A DNA stretch of 64,000 bases from Candidatus Melainabacteria bacterium (GCA_003151275.1 PLXC01000171.1:3039-67038); one strand, 5' to 3'. Positions 27,094 through 36,537 are shown, counted from the first letter of the stretch. Made by a program: numbers and translations. The notes: generated by a model from the letters alone, not told the origin.

Positions 27094-27762
27094 ATGGCCA
27101 AAGTCCTACTAATAGAAGACGATAACGATCTTGCGAACATGGTGCGCACGTTCTTATTGTTTGAGCACCATACGGTCGATCGCCTAGCCAACGGCAGCGA
27201 AGCATCCGATCGACTGAAGACTTTTGAGTACGACATCATAATTCTTGACTGGAATCTGCCTGGGATGAGCGGTATCGAGATCTTGAGAGCTTATCGAGAT
27301 CAAGGTGGTACAGCACCGATTCTGATGTTGACTGGAAAAAGCACGATCAACGACAAAGAGCAGGGTCTAGACAACGGTGTCGATGATTACCTGACCAAGC
27401 CCTTTGATATGAGAGAACTTGGAGCTCGTATAAGAGCGTTATTGCGCCGCCCTGCTGTGATGTCTTCTAACATTCTCACAACTGCTGGTATTTCCCTTGA
27501 CACTTCCAACTACAGCGTGGTTAAGGATGGTGAGTCACTGAATTTGGTGCCTAAAGAGTTTCAGCTATTAGAGTTTCTCATGCGTCACCCGAACCAGGTT
27601 TTTACGACCACGGCGCTTCTGAACCGAGTCTGGCCTACCGATTCTGAGTCTACCGAAGAAGCGTTGCGCACAACGATCAAGCGACTGCGCAAGAAAATTG
27701 ATCCAGACGGGAAAATGTTGCAGAATAGGCATGGAGTTGGCTATTTTCTTCACACAGACTAA
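27094..27762 (+). CDS. OmpR-family response regulator
   Basis: 222 residues. The receiver domain (1-118) carries E8/D9/D10, phosphoacceptor D52 (IILDWNLPGMSG), LTGKS and the KPF Lys. The winged-helix output domain (~125-222) has LVPKEFQLLEFLMRHP and the recognition region TEEALRTTIKRLRKKI, then GVGYFL. The kinase at 27788 starts 25 bp later and is its likely partner. Confidence 0.92.
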   Translation: MAKVLLIEDDNDLANMVRTFLLFEHHTVDRLANGSEASDRLKTFEYDIIILDWNLPGMSGIEILRAYRDQGGTAPILMLTGKSTINDKEQGLDNGVDDYLTKPFDMRELGARIRALLRRPAVMSSNILTTAGISLDTSNYSVVKDGESLNLVPKEFQLLEFLMRHPNQVFTTTALLNRVWPTDSESTEEALRTTIKRLRKKIDPDGKMLQNRHGVGYFLHTD

Positions 27763-27787
27763 ACACGTAGTTATCGGTAGTTAGCAA

Positions 27788-29656
27788 TTGAAAATAAGCA
27801 GTGCTATCGACCCCTCAGCGTTTAAACTCAGTTACCAGGGTTTGCTGCTCGTTTCGATTCTGCTCTTATTTGAGTTGCTTTTTATCGGCGCACTGTACAA
27901 GTTGCTCGACGAAGCTGAAGTTGAGGCCGTGAGAGAGGAGCACGCCAAGCAGGTTGTAGCCAAAGCGACTCGTCTGGTCAAAGTAATATTTGAAACGGGC
28001 GACTTCGCTGAAAAGTACGCGCTCACTCAAGATCCTAAAATGCGAGCTAACTACCAGGCTGGTCAAAAAGAAGCCGCTGAAATCCTGCCCTGGCTGAAAG
28101 CGAACATTCATGATCCTGAAGAACTCGAACCCATCCAACGGGTTGAAGAGACTTTGCTACGCGGCACAAAAATGACTGATTACGTCGTGCACTTGATTGA
28201 CGGAGGGCAGCTGCTCAAGGCGGCGGCATACGTGCACAAAAAACAGCAAGAGCTTCAACCAGTTATTAAGACACTTATCCCGGACCTTGAGCGCCTTTTG
28301 GACACCCAAAAGAAGATCGAACTCGAAACTCCAAATCTTCAAAGAGCCGCTCGCGATAAGGCAAAGTTTTTCTTGCTTGTTGGTCTGACCGTAAACATAA
28401 TCATCGCTTTGACGTTGGCACTTTTCTTGTTCAAGAGGATTACCTCGAAAATTGATCTGCTCGTAGACAACGCCAAGCGGCTTAGTGCGGGTGCTGAATT
28501 GAATCCGAAGCTCAAGGGAAGAGACGAGATTTCGGTCCTGGATCGTGTTTTTCATGAGATGGCTGACTTCCTAAAGGAAGAGGAAGATGTCTTGCGCACC
28601 AGCGAAGCGAGGGTGCGCTCGATCATTGAAGAAATGCCGGTTGGACTGATCATTCTGACTGAGAGCGGTGCGCTTGAATTCGCCAATCCAATCGTCGAGA
28701 AAATGTTCGGGTACTCGCCGCGACAGTTGATCAAACGTCCGCTATCAGATTTATTCGTGACCACCGATGATCTCGATTCCATCCTTCACAAAGCGGAAAG
28801 CAAGACTGTTGAACTAACAGCTGTAACCAAAGAAAAAGTAGAATTTCCAATTGAGCTGTCCATTTCCCCAATCACGCTGTTTGTCGGTGAACGCAGACTG
28901 GCAACAGTGCTAGATGTTACCGAACGCTCTGAAATACAAAGGTTGAGGCAGGCCTTTGTTGCTATGGTCAGCCACGAACTGCGCACGCCACTGTCCTCGG
29001 TGCGGGGCTTCCTGACACTGTTGTCGATCGGTGCCTACGGCAGCCTCTCAGCAGAAGCGGCGACTGGAGCGGAACGCGCCGAAAACAATGTTGTCAGACT
29101 GATTGCTCTGATAAATGACCTCCTCGATCTCGAAAAGATGGAAACAGGCAATTTGGATATGGAGCCTTCTGATACTTTGGTTTCTCTCGTGGTCGGTCAA
29201 TCAATTGATGCAGTTAAACAATTCGCCGAAGAACATGAAGTAGTAATTGAAGCACCGACAGCGGACTATTCTTTCTATGCCGATCCAGATCGCATCGTTC
29301 AGGTGCTCGTCAATCTTCTGGCGAATGCAATCAAGTATTCGCCACAAGCATCGATCGTCAAGATTGAGGTGAGCCAGAGTTCAGACAAGGTCGAATTTAG
29401 AGTAATTGATACCGGCCGCGGGATCCCAGAAAATTTCAAGGAAACTATTTTCGAACGCTTTCAGCAAGTGGATTCTTCTGACGCAAAGGTTAGAGGAGGC
29501 ACGGGTCTTGGGCTAGCCATTTGTAAAAGCATCATCGAACAGCACCAGGGCACAATTGGTGTGACAAGCGAGCCGGGACAAGGTAGTGTCTTCTGGTTCA
29601 CATTGCCTACTCAAAAGATGCCCAGTGCTAAGCAGCAACAAGACGCGAAGACATAA
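27788..29656 (+). CDS. PAS-containing membrane histidine kinase
   Basis: 622 residues. Order: TM1 (~19-37), helical sensor (~38-195), TM2 (~197-217), HAMP (~218-270), PAS (~280-385), HisKA with H396 (VSHELRTPLSS), and HATPase_c with N box NLLANAIKYS, G1 DTGRGIP and G2 GTGLGLAIC. All catalytic motifs are intact. The TTG start is supported because MKIS aligns with the start of the kinase at 13998. Likely cognate of the OmpR-type regulator 25 bp upstream. It shares N-terminal architecture with the orphan kinase at 13998-15473, which lacks PAS. Confidence 0.9.
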   Translation: MKISSAIDPSAFKLSYQGLLLVSILLLFELLFIGALYKLLDEAEVEAVREEHAKQVVAKATRLVKVIFETGDFAEKYALTQDPKMRANYQAGQKEAAEILPWLKANIHDPEELEPIQRVEETLLRGTKMTDYVVHLIDGGQLLKAAAYVHKKQQELQPVIKTLIPDLERLLDTQKKIELETPNLQRAARDKAKFFLLVGLTVNIIIALTLALFLFKRITSKIDLLVDNAKRLSAGAELNPKLKGRDEISVLDRVFHEMADFLKEEEDVLRTSEARVRSIIEEMPVGLIILTESGALEFANPIVEKMFGYSPRQLIKRPLSDLFVTTDDLDSILHKAESKTVELTAVTKEKVEFPIELSISPITLFVGERRLATVLDVTERSEIQRLRQAFVAMVSHELRTPLSSVRGFLTLLSIGAYGSLSAEAATGAERAENNVVRLIALINDLLDLEKMETGNLDMEPSDTLVSLVVGQSIDAVKQFAEEHEVVIEAPTADYSFYADPDRIVQVLVNLLANAIKYSPQASIVKIEVSQSSDKVEFRVIDTGRGIPENFKETIFERFQQVDSSDAKVRGGTGLGLAICKSIIEQHQGTIGVTSEPGQGSVFWFTLPTQKMPSAKQQQDAKT

Positions 29657-29717
29657 GCTGCGCCGTGAGCCGATGCCACCGTATATGGTGGCGTTTTGAT
29701 CAATTTTTTTTAGAGTC

Positions 29718-29775
29718 AGATCTGAGAAGACGGCGGAAACAACCTCTTAGGGCGTCTCCACCGCTTCTCAGATCT
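29718..29775. repeat. 12-bp inverted repeat, likely terminator
   Basis: AGATCTGAGAAG (29718-29729) and CTTCTCAGATCT (29764-29775) are perfect arms around 34 nt with further internal pairing (CGG/CCG). It follows the kinase stop by about 60 bp. The T-run lies before rather than after it on the plus strand, so it may serve the converging minus strand. Confidence 0.5.
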
Positions 29776-29842
29776 ATATCCAGCGTGGCAACTGCGGACT
29801 TACTTCCTTTCCACAGATGCACCATCTTCTACCACACACGTG

Positions 29843-30211
29843 TCAACGTGTTCTGAACGAAAGATCGGTGCTGTTTGTCACCGGTAGCGGTGCCTTACCT
29901 AATTCTTCAGTCAGCAGAAACTCACTAAAAAGAGCATTCGGCCAGCCGAAGTCTTTGCGCGTGAACTTCTTGGGATCGTTCGGGTCAAACGATTCATGCA
30001 AGCGCTGATCGCCTGGATCGCTAGCCAGAAGCTGCGCGATCACGGCCTGCTTTTCGGCAGGAGATTTTGACGTGATTGCTTGCATGATTAGGGATAGAGG
30101 CCACACGTTGTCGTTGCGTGTGTGTTGGCTTAAGATGCCCTGCGCCATGCTTCCCGAATGGAAGTCAGGATTGTCGCGTTCCATCGTTTCGAGCACCCTG
30201 TCGAAGGACAA
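29843..30211 (-). pseudogene. C-terminal fragment of a GH125-type alpha-mannosidase
   Basis: 122 codons. The text matches my memory of the C-terminus of GH125 (DUF1237) exo-alpha-1,6-mannosidases: an SQHTRNDNVWPLSLIMQA segment, then HESFDPNDPKKFTRKDFGWPN with the catalytic-region Asp/Trp, and an FSEFLL end. Intact enzymes have about 430 residues, so roughly the first 300 are missing. Upstream on the minus strand (30212-30319) there is no related sequence and no Shine-Dalgarno. I read it as a deletion remnant; expression as a separate protein is unlikely. Confidence 0.65.
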
Positions 30212-30319
30212 GGAAAGGTGGCTGTTAAATATCGACCCGTCACCGGTAACCTTCCAGTACGAAGGTTTTACGATGTTGTATAGTTGTTATAATCTTTTTT
30301 GATCAGATGCAAAGAAACG

Positions 30320-30353
30320 AGGTGGGGTGCTGCTTTTGCACTGCGCCCCACCT
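30320..30353 (-). terminator. intrinsic terminator of 30402-30806 gene
   Basis: AGGTGGGG (30320-30327) pairs with CCCCACCT (30346-30353), with GC/GC extending the stem inward. On the minus strand CGTTTCTTTG follows. Confidence 0.65.
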
Positions 30354-30401
30354 TACCCAATGTTTGAAGCTAGCTAATATTTGGCTAGCGAATTATAGGC
30401 G

Positions 30402-30806
30402 CTACCGCTCAGACAACTTCTTCACGGCACCACAGGCGGCGGCATAAGCGTTCCCGCAGGCAGTGCCGAGCAAGGCGGCGATCACCAAGCCTCGGATTGT
30501 CCAGCCGGAAGTGTTCATGTGCAGAATGACGTTCCAGTTATAGACGGTGATGGCTGCGACGATGCCCATCAGGTTGAAGATCGCGAAATCCTTGACCCGT
30601 CCATAGTGGTAGGTCATGAAGTCCATCAGCACGAGCGCAGCCGCGATCAGTCCGCCGATGATGGCGCCGACGAACACTGACATGCTCAGATCGGATCCGA
30701 TCATGTAGCGACCGTAAGTGAGGTTGCAGAGCAAAGCGAACACGACAGCGGCCATGATGCAGCTCTGGATTGCGAAAGTCCGAGAAACGAACACTTTCAG
30801 TGACAT
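30402..30806 (-). CDS. four-helix membrane protein, unknown
   Basis: 134 residues with four hydrophobic segments (about 12-30, 43-63, 74-92, 104-126) and a basic C-terminus (KKLSER). Starts with AAGGAA 8 nt before the ATG. G+C-rich like the next two genes upstream, but separated from them by 174 bp that contain a hairpin-rich stretch (ACCGG/CCGGT and GGCG/CGCC at about 30862-30894). No family recognised. Confidence 0.6.
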   Translation of the reverse strand: MSLKVFVSRTFAIQSCIMAAVVFALLCNLTYGRYMIGSDLSMSVFVGAIIGGLIAAALVLMDFMTYHYGRVKDFAIFNLMGIVAAITVYNWNVILHMNTSGWTIRGLVIAALLGTACGNAYAAACGAVKKLSER

Positions 30807-30980
30807 GATTTTATTCCTTGAGATGCTAGATGAGAAAGAGCCTTGCGGCTCGATCCGATTTGGCGAATTACCGGTAGCATCCGCCGGTTAAGCGCCAGAT
30901 TGGGGTGAGATGGTGGTGTTATAGGCGGTGAGGCGGTGTGCCAACAAGCACACCGCGTTCATCGGCTATTAATCTGTTAA

Positions 30981-31610
30981 TCAGGCAACAGCGGTTTGCA
31001 GCAAGTTCAGGGTCGCCGTTGTGTTTTCGCGCGCCGTTACGGCTGCCGCATCCGTGTTCCGTTCAAGAGCACAGATCGCTTTGGCCAGCGGGAGGCGAGC
31101 CAGTTCCAGCTTCTTGTCCAGCTCTTGGTTGGCTTCGGTAAGGGTTGCCGAAGTCTCGCGGAGCAGACGCGCCGAGTGCACGAGAAGAAGGCGCGCGAAT
31201 TGAAAGTCGACGTGGTTGTGAGACAGCGTTGTCGTGCAGAGCTTGAGCGTCTCAATCGTCGAGGCCAGCACCTGTTCGGTTGAGCCGTACAGCTCGACGG
31301 GTGAGAAGCGCCGGGCAAGCACGTCCAAGACGTCGTTCAGCGCCGCCCACAGCTCCACCTGGCAGTAGAACTCAGCTTCGCGATGAGCAGACATGTAGTG
31401 CACGATGCCCTCCATCGTCCGCACCTCGTCTGCGATCCGCGGCGTGTCCGAAAACAGCTTGATCAGGTCCCACGAACCGTAGGCGACTGAGCTGCTGAAC
31501 TGGTGAGACTTCCACGTCTCGCCTGAGCTGGCAAGAATGAACTTGCGGAACTCGTTGGCGCGACGCACAAGCGACTGGACGGCGCGGGTTTGCAAATCTG
31601 TGTGATTCAT
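30981..31610 (-). CDS. helical protein of unknown function
   Basis: 209 residues from the ATG at 31610 (AGGAG 8 nt upstream). Almost entirely helical; the C-terminal third is an Ala/Leu/Glu-rich coiled-coil-like stretch. No signal peptide or membrane span. It follows the MaoC gene by 55 bp. Its Shine-Dalgarno overlaps a hairpin that begins at the MaoC stop codon, so its translation may depend on MaoC translation. Confidence 0.6.
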   Translation of the reverse strand: MNHTDLQTRAVQSLVRRANEFRKFILASSGETWKSHQFSSSVAYGSWDLIKLFSDTPRIADEVRTMEGIVHYMSAHREAEFYCQVELWAALNDVLDVLARRFSPVELYGSTEQVLASTIETLKLCTTTLSHNHVDFQFARLLLVHSARLLRETSATLTEANQELDKKLELARLPLAKAICALERNTDAAAVTARENTTATLNLLQTAVA

Positions 31611-31618
31611 ACAAAACT

Positions 31619-31670
31619 CCTGAAAGTTGCCACCTGGGTGGCGTTGTTGATCTCGGAGGTCCTTTTCAGG
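31619..31670 (-). promoter_or_regulatory. hairpin covering the ribosome site of 30981-31610
   Basis: In the minus-strand mRNA, CCTGAAAA (31670-31663, containing the MaoC stop TGA) can pair with TTTCAGG (31625-31619), which carries the first bases of the AGGAG site. An inner GCCAC-ccag-GTGGC stem sits at 31629-31642. A ribosome ending MaoC translation would open the outer stem. Confidence 0.45.
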
Positions 31671-32079
31671 CGACTCGGAACTTCTCGGGCTTGTAGCCGA
31701 TTTCCGCAACGCCTGAAACGACAACCTTGCCCTTCTGGTTGGTGACGGTGGTGTCGAGGCGCATGATGCCGTCCTCGAAACTGGTCACCGTTGCTGCCGC
31801 GGTAAGGACGTCTCCTGCACGCACCGGTGCATGGAAATTGACGGTCTGAGAGCGGTAAATGGCACCGGGACCGGGCAGCTTTGTGCCCAGTACGGCGGAT
31901 ATCAGACCAGCTGAGAGCATGCCGTGGGCGATGCAGCCCTTGAAGATCGTGCCGGCAGCATACTCTTCGTCAAGATGAACGGGGTTGTTATCGAGGGTGA
32001 TTTCAGCGAAGCCGCTGATATCCGCCTTGCTGACTGTCTTGGACAGGCTGGCGGTGTCCCCAACTTTCCACTGTTTCAT
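31666..32079 (-). CDS. MaoC-like (R)-specific enoyl-CoA hydratase
   Basis: 137 residues from the ATG at 32079 (AAGG upstream; an in-frame TTG at 32094 is less likely). Single hot-dog domain with the hydratase-2 motif DNNPVHLDEEYA, then IAHGML, with the catalytic Asp and His. It hydrates trans-2-enoyl-CoA to (R)-3-hydroxyacyl-CoA, as PhaJ-type enzymes do to feed PHA synthesis or a variant of beta-oxidation. No PHA synthase is seen here. It heads a two-gene leftward unit with 30981-31610 and has the G+C-rich composition of that block. Confidence 0.85.
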   Translation of the reverse strand: MKQWKVGDTASLSKTVSKADISGFAEITLDNNPVHLDEEYAAGTIFKGCIAHGMLSAGLISAVLGTKLPGPGAIYRSQTVNFHAPVRAGDVLTAAATVTSFEDGIMRLDTTVTNQKGKVVVSGVAEIGYKPEKFRVA

Positions 32080-32150
32080 GGCTATGCCTTTCAACGTTGA
32101 GGCACCGGGTTTGGTGCTCTCTGTTTCTAGATCAAGCTGCTACTGCGGAA

Positions 32151-32177
32151 GAGGGGCATGGCAAAATTGCGCCCCTC
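32151..32177. terminator. hairpin between divergent genes
   Basis: GAGGGGC (32151-32157) and GCCCCTC (32171-32177) around an AT-rich loop. It sits between the MaoC gene and the plus-strand gene at 32285 and could be an attenuator or an insulating terminator. Confidence 0.35.
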
Positions 32178-32284
32178 CAGTCATCGAAATTCGAGGCAAA
32201 AGAGCTTTCCCTTTGCCTTTCAACTGGCAAGCTCTTTTTCGAGCAATCACGAAGTGTTATTGTGTTTCGGAAAGAAGGTCTTAG

Positions 32285-34333
32285 ATGAAAAGCGAAGAAT
32301 CAAACGTTGCCCTGGCTCGGTTTTCCTATGGGCTAACGATTTTTCTGGGCGCCTTTCTGATGTTTCAAATTCAACCTCTGATTGGAAAGGTTGTCACCGC
32401 ACAGTTTGGTGGCGTTGCCGCGATCTGGTGCGTGTGCATAATGTTTTTTCAGATCGCGCTTTTGTTTGGCTATCTCCTCACTTTCGTAATTACGAAGTTG
32501 CCAATCAAGCACCAGTGTGTTGTCTACTGCCTTTTGATGGGCGCATCGGTGGCGCTTCTGAACGTGCCGCCGTCGAGCGGTTGGGTGGCATCGGCTGGGC
32601 TGCATCCGATCGAAAACCTGCTTCTCTTGTTGACGTTGCACTTGGCTTTGCCATGCACATTGTTGTCCACGGTCAGCGGTTTGATGCAGAGCTGGTACAC
32701 CTCTTTGAAGCTTGGTGATCCATATCCGCTCTACGGTATTTCGAACATTGGCTCCATGACCGCCTTATTGCTTTATCCGATCGCGGTCGAGCCGCTGCTT
32801 GGTGTGAACAAAGCTCTGTTCGTATGGAACACCGGTTACATTCTGCTAGCTTGTCTGGCGGTTCTTTCGGCAGTCTTCATGCTGCGCCGTGCGCCGACCC
32901 GTGAGGGGGTTGAGGAGGCAGCGGATAGCCCCGCGCCAAGCCCTTCGTCGTACGCCTGGTGGATTGGGCTCAGTGCTCTAGCCACGATTATCCTGATCGT
33001 CTACACCACATACATTACGCAAGATATAGCACCTGTGCCGTTTTTGTGGATCCTGCCGTTATGCGTTTACTTGCTCGCCTTCATTGTCTGCTTTGGCAAA
33101 ACCAGCTCCTACCATCGCACTTTCTACCTCTACGTCGGTCCAATCTTTTGGCTGCTGGACCCATTTGCGCGCAAGGTGCAGCTGCTCAATGTGGTCTGCG
33201 TGTTGGCGATGATTTTTTGTTTCAGCATGGTCTGCTGCGGCGAAATCGTGCGCCGCAAGCCATCGCCGCGTTTCCTTCCGTCCTTCTACCTAGCCATCGC
33301 CTTTGGTGGCGTGCTGGGAGGACTGGCAGTGAACATTGTCGCCCCGATGGTGCTCGATTTTTACGCCGAGAAGTTCGTTGTTATTTTCGTCATGTTGGGG
33401 CTGTGTATTTACGCCCTCGTGGCTGATGACGTAAGGCTTTTGACGAACAAAGTGCTGAACATGACCTATCTCTGCGTCATGGTCTACGCCATCGTCCTTC
33501 TTGACGGTTACCTGGTCTACTCCCTGAGTAACAACGTAATCGCCAGGCTGCGCAATTTCTACGGCTGCATCTCTGTCGTCAAAGTTGAGGATGGCACTGT
33601 TCTGGCCAACGGCACGATTGTGCACGGCAGCCAATACGCCGACCCCAAAAGACGGCGAGAGCCAACTCAATATTTTTCCAAAGATACTGCCATCAGCTAT
33701 GTCGACCAGATGCTTAGACGTGATTCCCAGGGGCGTCCGATGCGCTATGCAGTGGTCGGGCTCGGCGCTGGAACGATTGCCGCTTATGGTCAGGCTGGCG
33801 ACTTGATGCGCTTCTTTGAGATCGATCCCAAAGTTGAACTGGTGGCGCGCAAATACTTTAGTTTTCTCAGCGACTCGCAGGCGAACGTCGAGGTAGTAAT
33901 AGCGGATGGACGTAAGGCATTAGAGGCCGAGAAAACGCCAGCCTATGACTTGTTGGTCATTGATGCCTTCAACGGCGATGCTGTGCCAATCCACCTGCTG
34001 ACCCGAGAAGCGATGAACTTGTACATGCGCAGAGTCAAGCCGGACGGAGTTTGCCTGCTGCATATATCCAATCGATACTTGAATTTAGCGCCAGCGATCG
34101 CCAACGTTGCTCATTCGTTGGGGCTTGTTGCTACTTCGTTGAACACTGATCACAGTCGTTACGTCGCTGTCAGTCGAACACCATTGAAATTGCTCACGGA
34201 CACGGGCTCGCAATTCGTCAGACTGACCATAAACCCAACTGCTGAGCAGAAGGAGATTGGAGTCTGGACCGACGATTACAGCAATTTGTTTGCTTCGTTA
34301 GTGAGCAATCTGCGCCACAATTCTGGGTCATGA
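32285..34333 (+). CDS. membrane protein fused to spermidine-synthase-like domain
   Basis: 682 residues. The N-terminal ~430 residues contain about 11-12 membrane helices, and residues ~440-680 are a Rossmann methyltransferase/SpeE-like domain (VVGLGAGTIAAYG, FEIDPKV, LLVIDAFNGDAVPIHLL). Fused proteins of this kind are often annotated as spermidine synthase. The catalytic DS-TDP motif of true spermidine synthases is replaced by DAFNGDAVP, so polyamine synthesis is doubtful. It probably binds a nucleoside-type ligand next to the membrane. Single gene; AAGGTCTTAG precedes the ATG. Confidence 0.8.
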   Translation: MKSEESNVALARFSYGLTIFLGAFLMFQIQPLIGKVVTAQFGGVAAIWCVCIMFFQIALLFGYLLTFVITKLPIKHQCVVYCLLMGASVALLNVPPSSGWVASAGLHPIENLLLLLTLHLALPCTLLSTVSGLMQSWYTSLKLGDPYPLYGISNIGSMTALLLYPIAVEPLLGVNKALFVWNTGYILLACLAVLSAVFMLRRAPTREGVEEAADSPAPSPSSYAWWIGLSALATIILIVYTTYITQDIAPVPFLWILPLCVYLLAFIVCFGKTSSYHRTFYLYVGPIFWLLDPFARKVQLLNVVCVLAMIFCFSMVCCGEIVRRKPSPRFLPSFYLAIAFGGVLGGLAVNIVAPMVLDFYAEKFVVIFVMLGLCIYALVADDVRLLTNKVLNMTYLCVMVYAIVLLDGYLVYSLSNNVIARLRNFYGCISVVKVEDGTVLANGTIVHGSQYADPKRRREPTQYFSKDTAISYVDQMLRRDSQGRPMRYAVVGLGAGTIAAYGQAGDLMRFFEIDPKVELVARKYFSFLSDSQANVEVVIADGRKALEAEKTPAYDLLVIDAFNGDAVPIHLLTREAMNLYMRRVKPDGVCLLHISNRYLNLAPAIANVAHSLGLVATSLNTDHSRYVAVSRTPLKLLTDTGSQFVRLTINPTAEQKEIGVWTDDYSNLFASLVSNLRHNSGS

Positions 34334-34552
34334 TGGACTAATCCGACAACCGCTGTTTGGCGTTTGTGTGGATGTGACCGCAGTGGCTACGACAGTTAAA
34401 AGACTTTTGGTGCTTCTTTAAGTAGAGAGTGAATGAATATACTCAGAGTACTTAAAGAGAAGAAGAGCCTCAAGTTTCATCTTGTGAAGATCTCTGCTTA
34501 GCAAATCTACATCGTTGGGTGAGCTTGCGATATGACGTTACATTCGGTCGTA

Positions 34553-35422
34553 TTACAGATGGTGGCGCTGAAAGAAACTCCAAATCTCTTCGTTAGCGTT
34601 GATAGAGCGGCTGGTTTTTCCAATGAATAGTTCTCCTAAGTACTGCCAGCCTGACGGCCACGTGTGTCCGCCGTTGTGGATGGTGTAAAGAACGACCTCA
34701 TTGCGATCGCTAGCGCCCGTGAAGGACTGTTTTGTCACATGAGTGCCGTCACTGGGTTGAACTGGTGGAATTTCGACGCGGGCGTTTGTGATCGTGCAGT
34801 TGTTGGCTTGGATCCAAAACTTGATCGAGTCTTCTGCCGAGACGACACTGCCACGGCGCACTAAACCCAGTTTAATGTCGCCACCTTGGTACGGCACTAT
34901 CGGATCATTTTCGCCGAGAATAAAAAGAATTGGCACCGGTTGTGGTGGCTTGACTTTCTTGTAAACCGGAACGCTAACGGAGGCTGCTACTGAGGCGACA
35001 GCGGCGATCCGCTCAGGCAAAGCAATCGCCAGATCTTGAGAGAAGAAGCCACCATTGGATATACCAGTTGAATAAACCCTCTTCGCATCAATCTTGTAGT
35101 CTCTTTCCAGTTCATCCAAAAGGGCGCTCACATAGCCCAAATCCCCGGCTCGATCGAAGCCTCTCATCGCTCTCTGGTCGCTCCAATGTTTCTCCACACC
35201 GTCAGGATAAACGACGATAAATGAGTGCTTGTCCGACGTTGTCGTCAGCTTACTGACTCGATGCATCATCGTTGCTTTGCCCCCACCCCCGTGAAAGGCA
35301 AGCACAAGCGGCAAGGCTTTGCTGCCGTCATAATCAGGCGGAACGTGGATGTAATAAGTTCTTAAGACGCCTTCGACGCTCAAAGAACAACGCTTCAAGA
35401 TTGTTCTGGCATTGGCATTCAT
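34553..35422 (-). CDS. LpqC/PHB-depolymerase-type esterase
   Basis: 289 residues from ATG 35422. Alpha/beta hydrolase of the family that includes PHB depolymerases and feruloyl/acetyl-xylan esterases. Visible are the oxyanion region LAFHGGGGKATMM, the nucleophile in TGISNGGF, an Asp in GENDPIVPY and the His in HNGGHTWPSG. Family members are usually exported, but no signal peptide is readable. The open frame continues upstream into the end of the DUF4388-like gene, and a duplicated 16-bp segment (GCGGCTTGACTGGATC, at 35425 and 35443) sits before the ATG. The N-terminus may therefore have been altered. Confidence 0.75.
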   Translation of the reverse strand: MNANARTILKRCSLSVEGVLRTYYIHVPPDYDGSKALPLVLAFHGGGGKATMMHRVSKLTTTSDKHSFIVVYPDGVEKHWSDQRAMRGFDRAGDLGYVSALLDELERDYKIDAKRVYSTGISNGGFFSQDLAIALPERIAAVASVAASVSVPVYKKVKPPQPVPILFILGENDPIVPYQGGDIKLGLVRRGSVVSAEDSIKFWIQANNCTITNARVEIPPVQPSDGTHVTKQSFTGASDRNEVVLYTIHNGGHTWPSGWQYLGELFIGKTSRSINANEEIWSFFQRHHL

Positions 35423-35489
35423 TGCGGCTTGACTGGATCCCGCGGCTTGACTGGATCGGAATTTATCGCGCCACGATTTGCCACTGCAC

Positions 35490-36251
35490 TTAGTGCCGCG
35501 AAGGAGCTGGGCGCTGAGGAGTGGTTTGGTTCGAAGAAGTGAACCCGCTGCCTTGGGTTGAAGCGGCCGGAGCAGTTGAGTTTTGAGGCGCAGCACCGCG
35601 TGGAGGCACCGCCTGATCACCGGGGGTGACGTGGATCGGTGGATTGGTTTGTTTGGCCTTGAAAATGGCGTAAATTTGGTCGCCATACTGAACAATAACT
35701 GCAGTGACAATCAGGGTTCCCAGTGCCCATAAAAACAGTTTGAAAAAGAACCACCCGCCCTCGTCGAATGAGCGCGCCCTGCTTTTAACGTCAGTGACCG
35801 TCGGCTTTTCACCACCATCTGCTTTGCCGGCGCGTAAATCCATGGCGGCAATACGCGGTTTTAATTCAGCGGTGTAATGATCCGCATTCATGTCCATCAA
35901 AACTTCAGGCGTCTGGGGCAGGTTTGGCAGCATCTGGAGAACTTTGTTCGCTTCAATCCAGAGGGTCTGATTCACATCTGTGATGTGTTGGCGACCTGGA
36001 TCGAGAATGGCATAGTTTCCATCGGTAATCGAAAGCAGTTTTCGAATCGCCGGATAGCCGGTTTCATCAGTGTTATTGATCCGCCCACCGAGGATATGTC
36101 CGCTGGAAAAAGAAACTCGCCCTTGCAGATCGCTATCCGATGAAGATATTCGCAAGATCGGGTTTTGCAAATTTTTCAAGTCGATCACTGTCTGAATGAC
36201 TTCGTTCATCCCTTCTTCAGGAGTAATCTTGCCTTCTATGATGATGTCCAC
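35490..36251 (-). CDS. DUF4388-like protein with single TM and Pro-rich tail
   Basis: 253 residues. Residues ~1-110 resemble the DUF4388/PatA N-terminal domain (GRVSFSSGHILGGRIN, then GYPAIRKLLSITDGNYAI), linked to two-component and gliding systems in cyanobacteria and myxobacteria. One transmembrane helix lies at ~170-190. The last ~55 residues are Pro/Thr/Ser/Gln-rich and probably exposed on the far side. It is followed by the esterase gene. Confidence 0.6.
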   Translation of the reverse strand: MDIIIEGKITPEEGMNEVIQTVIDLKNLQNPILRISSSDSDLQGRVSFSSGHILGGRINNTDETGYPAIRKLLSITDGNYAILDPGRQHITDVNQTLWIEANKVLQMLPNLPQTPEVLMDMNADHYTAELKPRIAAMDLRAGKADGGEKPTVTDVKSRARSFDEGGWFFFKLFLWALGTLIVTAVIVQYGDQIYAIFKAKQTNPPIHVTPGDQAVPPRGAAPQNSTAPAASTQGSGFTSSNQTTPQRPAPSRH

Positions 36252-36440
36252 TTATACCTCTTCCATGGAGCTTACGAGAGGGCTCGATTGCGGATTCCAG
36301 TTCTCGAATGTCACGGGGCTGACGGTCTGTTAACCGCTATCAACCCGGCTTTTAGTCTACCAGATTGGTCAAAGCAGGTTCGGACTGTGTGGTTAGGCTG
36401 CGGAAACGAGCGATGCTGTGATCTACCACAGGCTCAGATT

Positions 36441-36470
36441 TTGTGAGAAATACCACCGTTTTTCTAACAA
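36441..36470. repeat. 30-bp palindromic repeat, copy 2
   Basis: TTGTGAGAAA/TTTCTAACAA arms, 27 of 30 positions identical to 3853-3882. Lies between the divergent DUF4388-like and wecB genes. Confidence 0.6.
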
Positions 36471-36537
36471 CCGGCGATCGGGAATCAGTTGTTGCTAAGG
36501 GGGGGTGGTTGGAAGTTCACTGTTGTAGAATCTTTTG

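Noticed and set aside
32285..34333. Calling the protein a spermidine synthase
   Set aside because: The catalytic DS-TDP motif is missing, and the fused membrane region belongs to a group whose polyamine activity is unproven.
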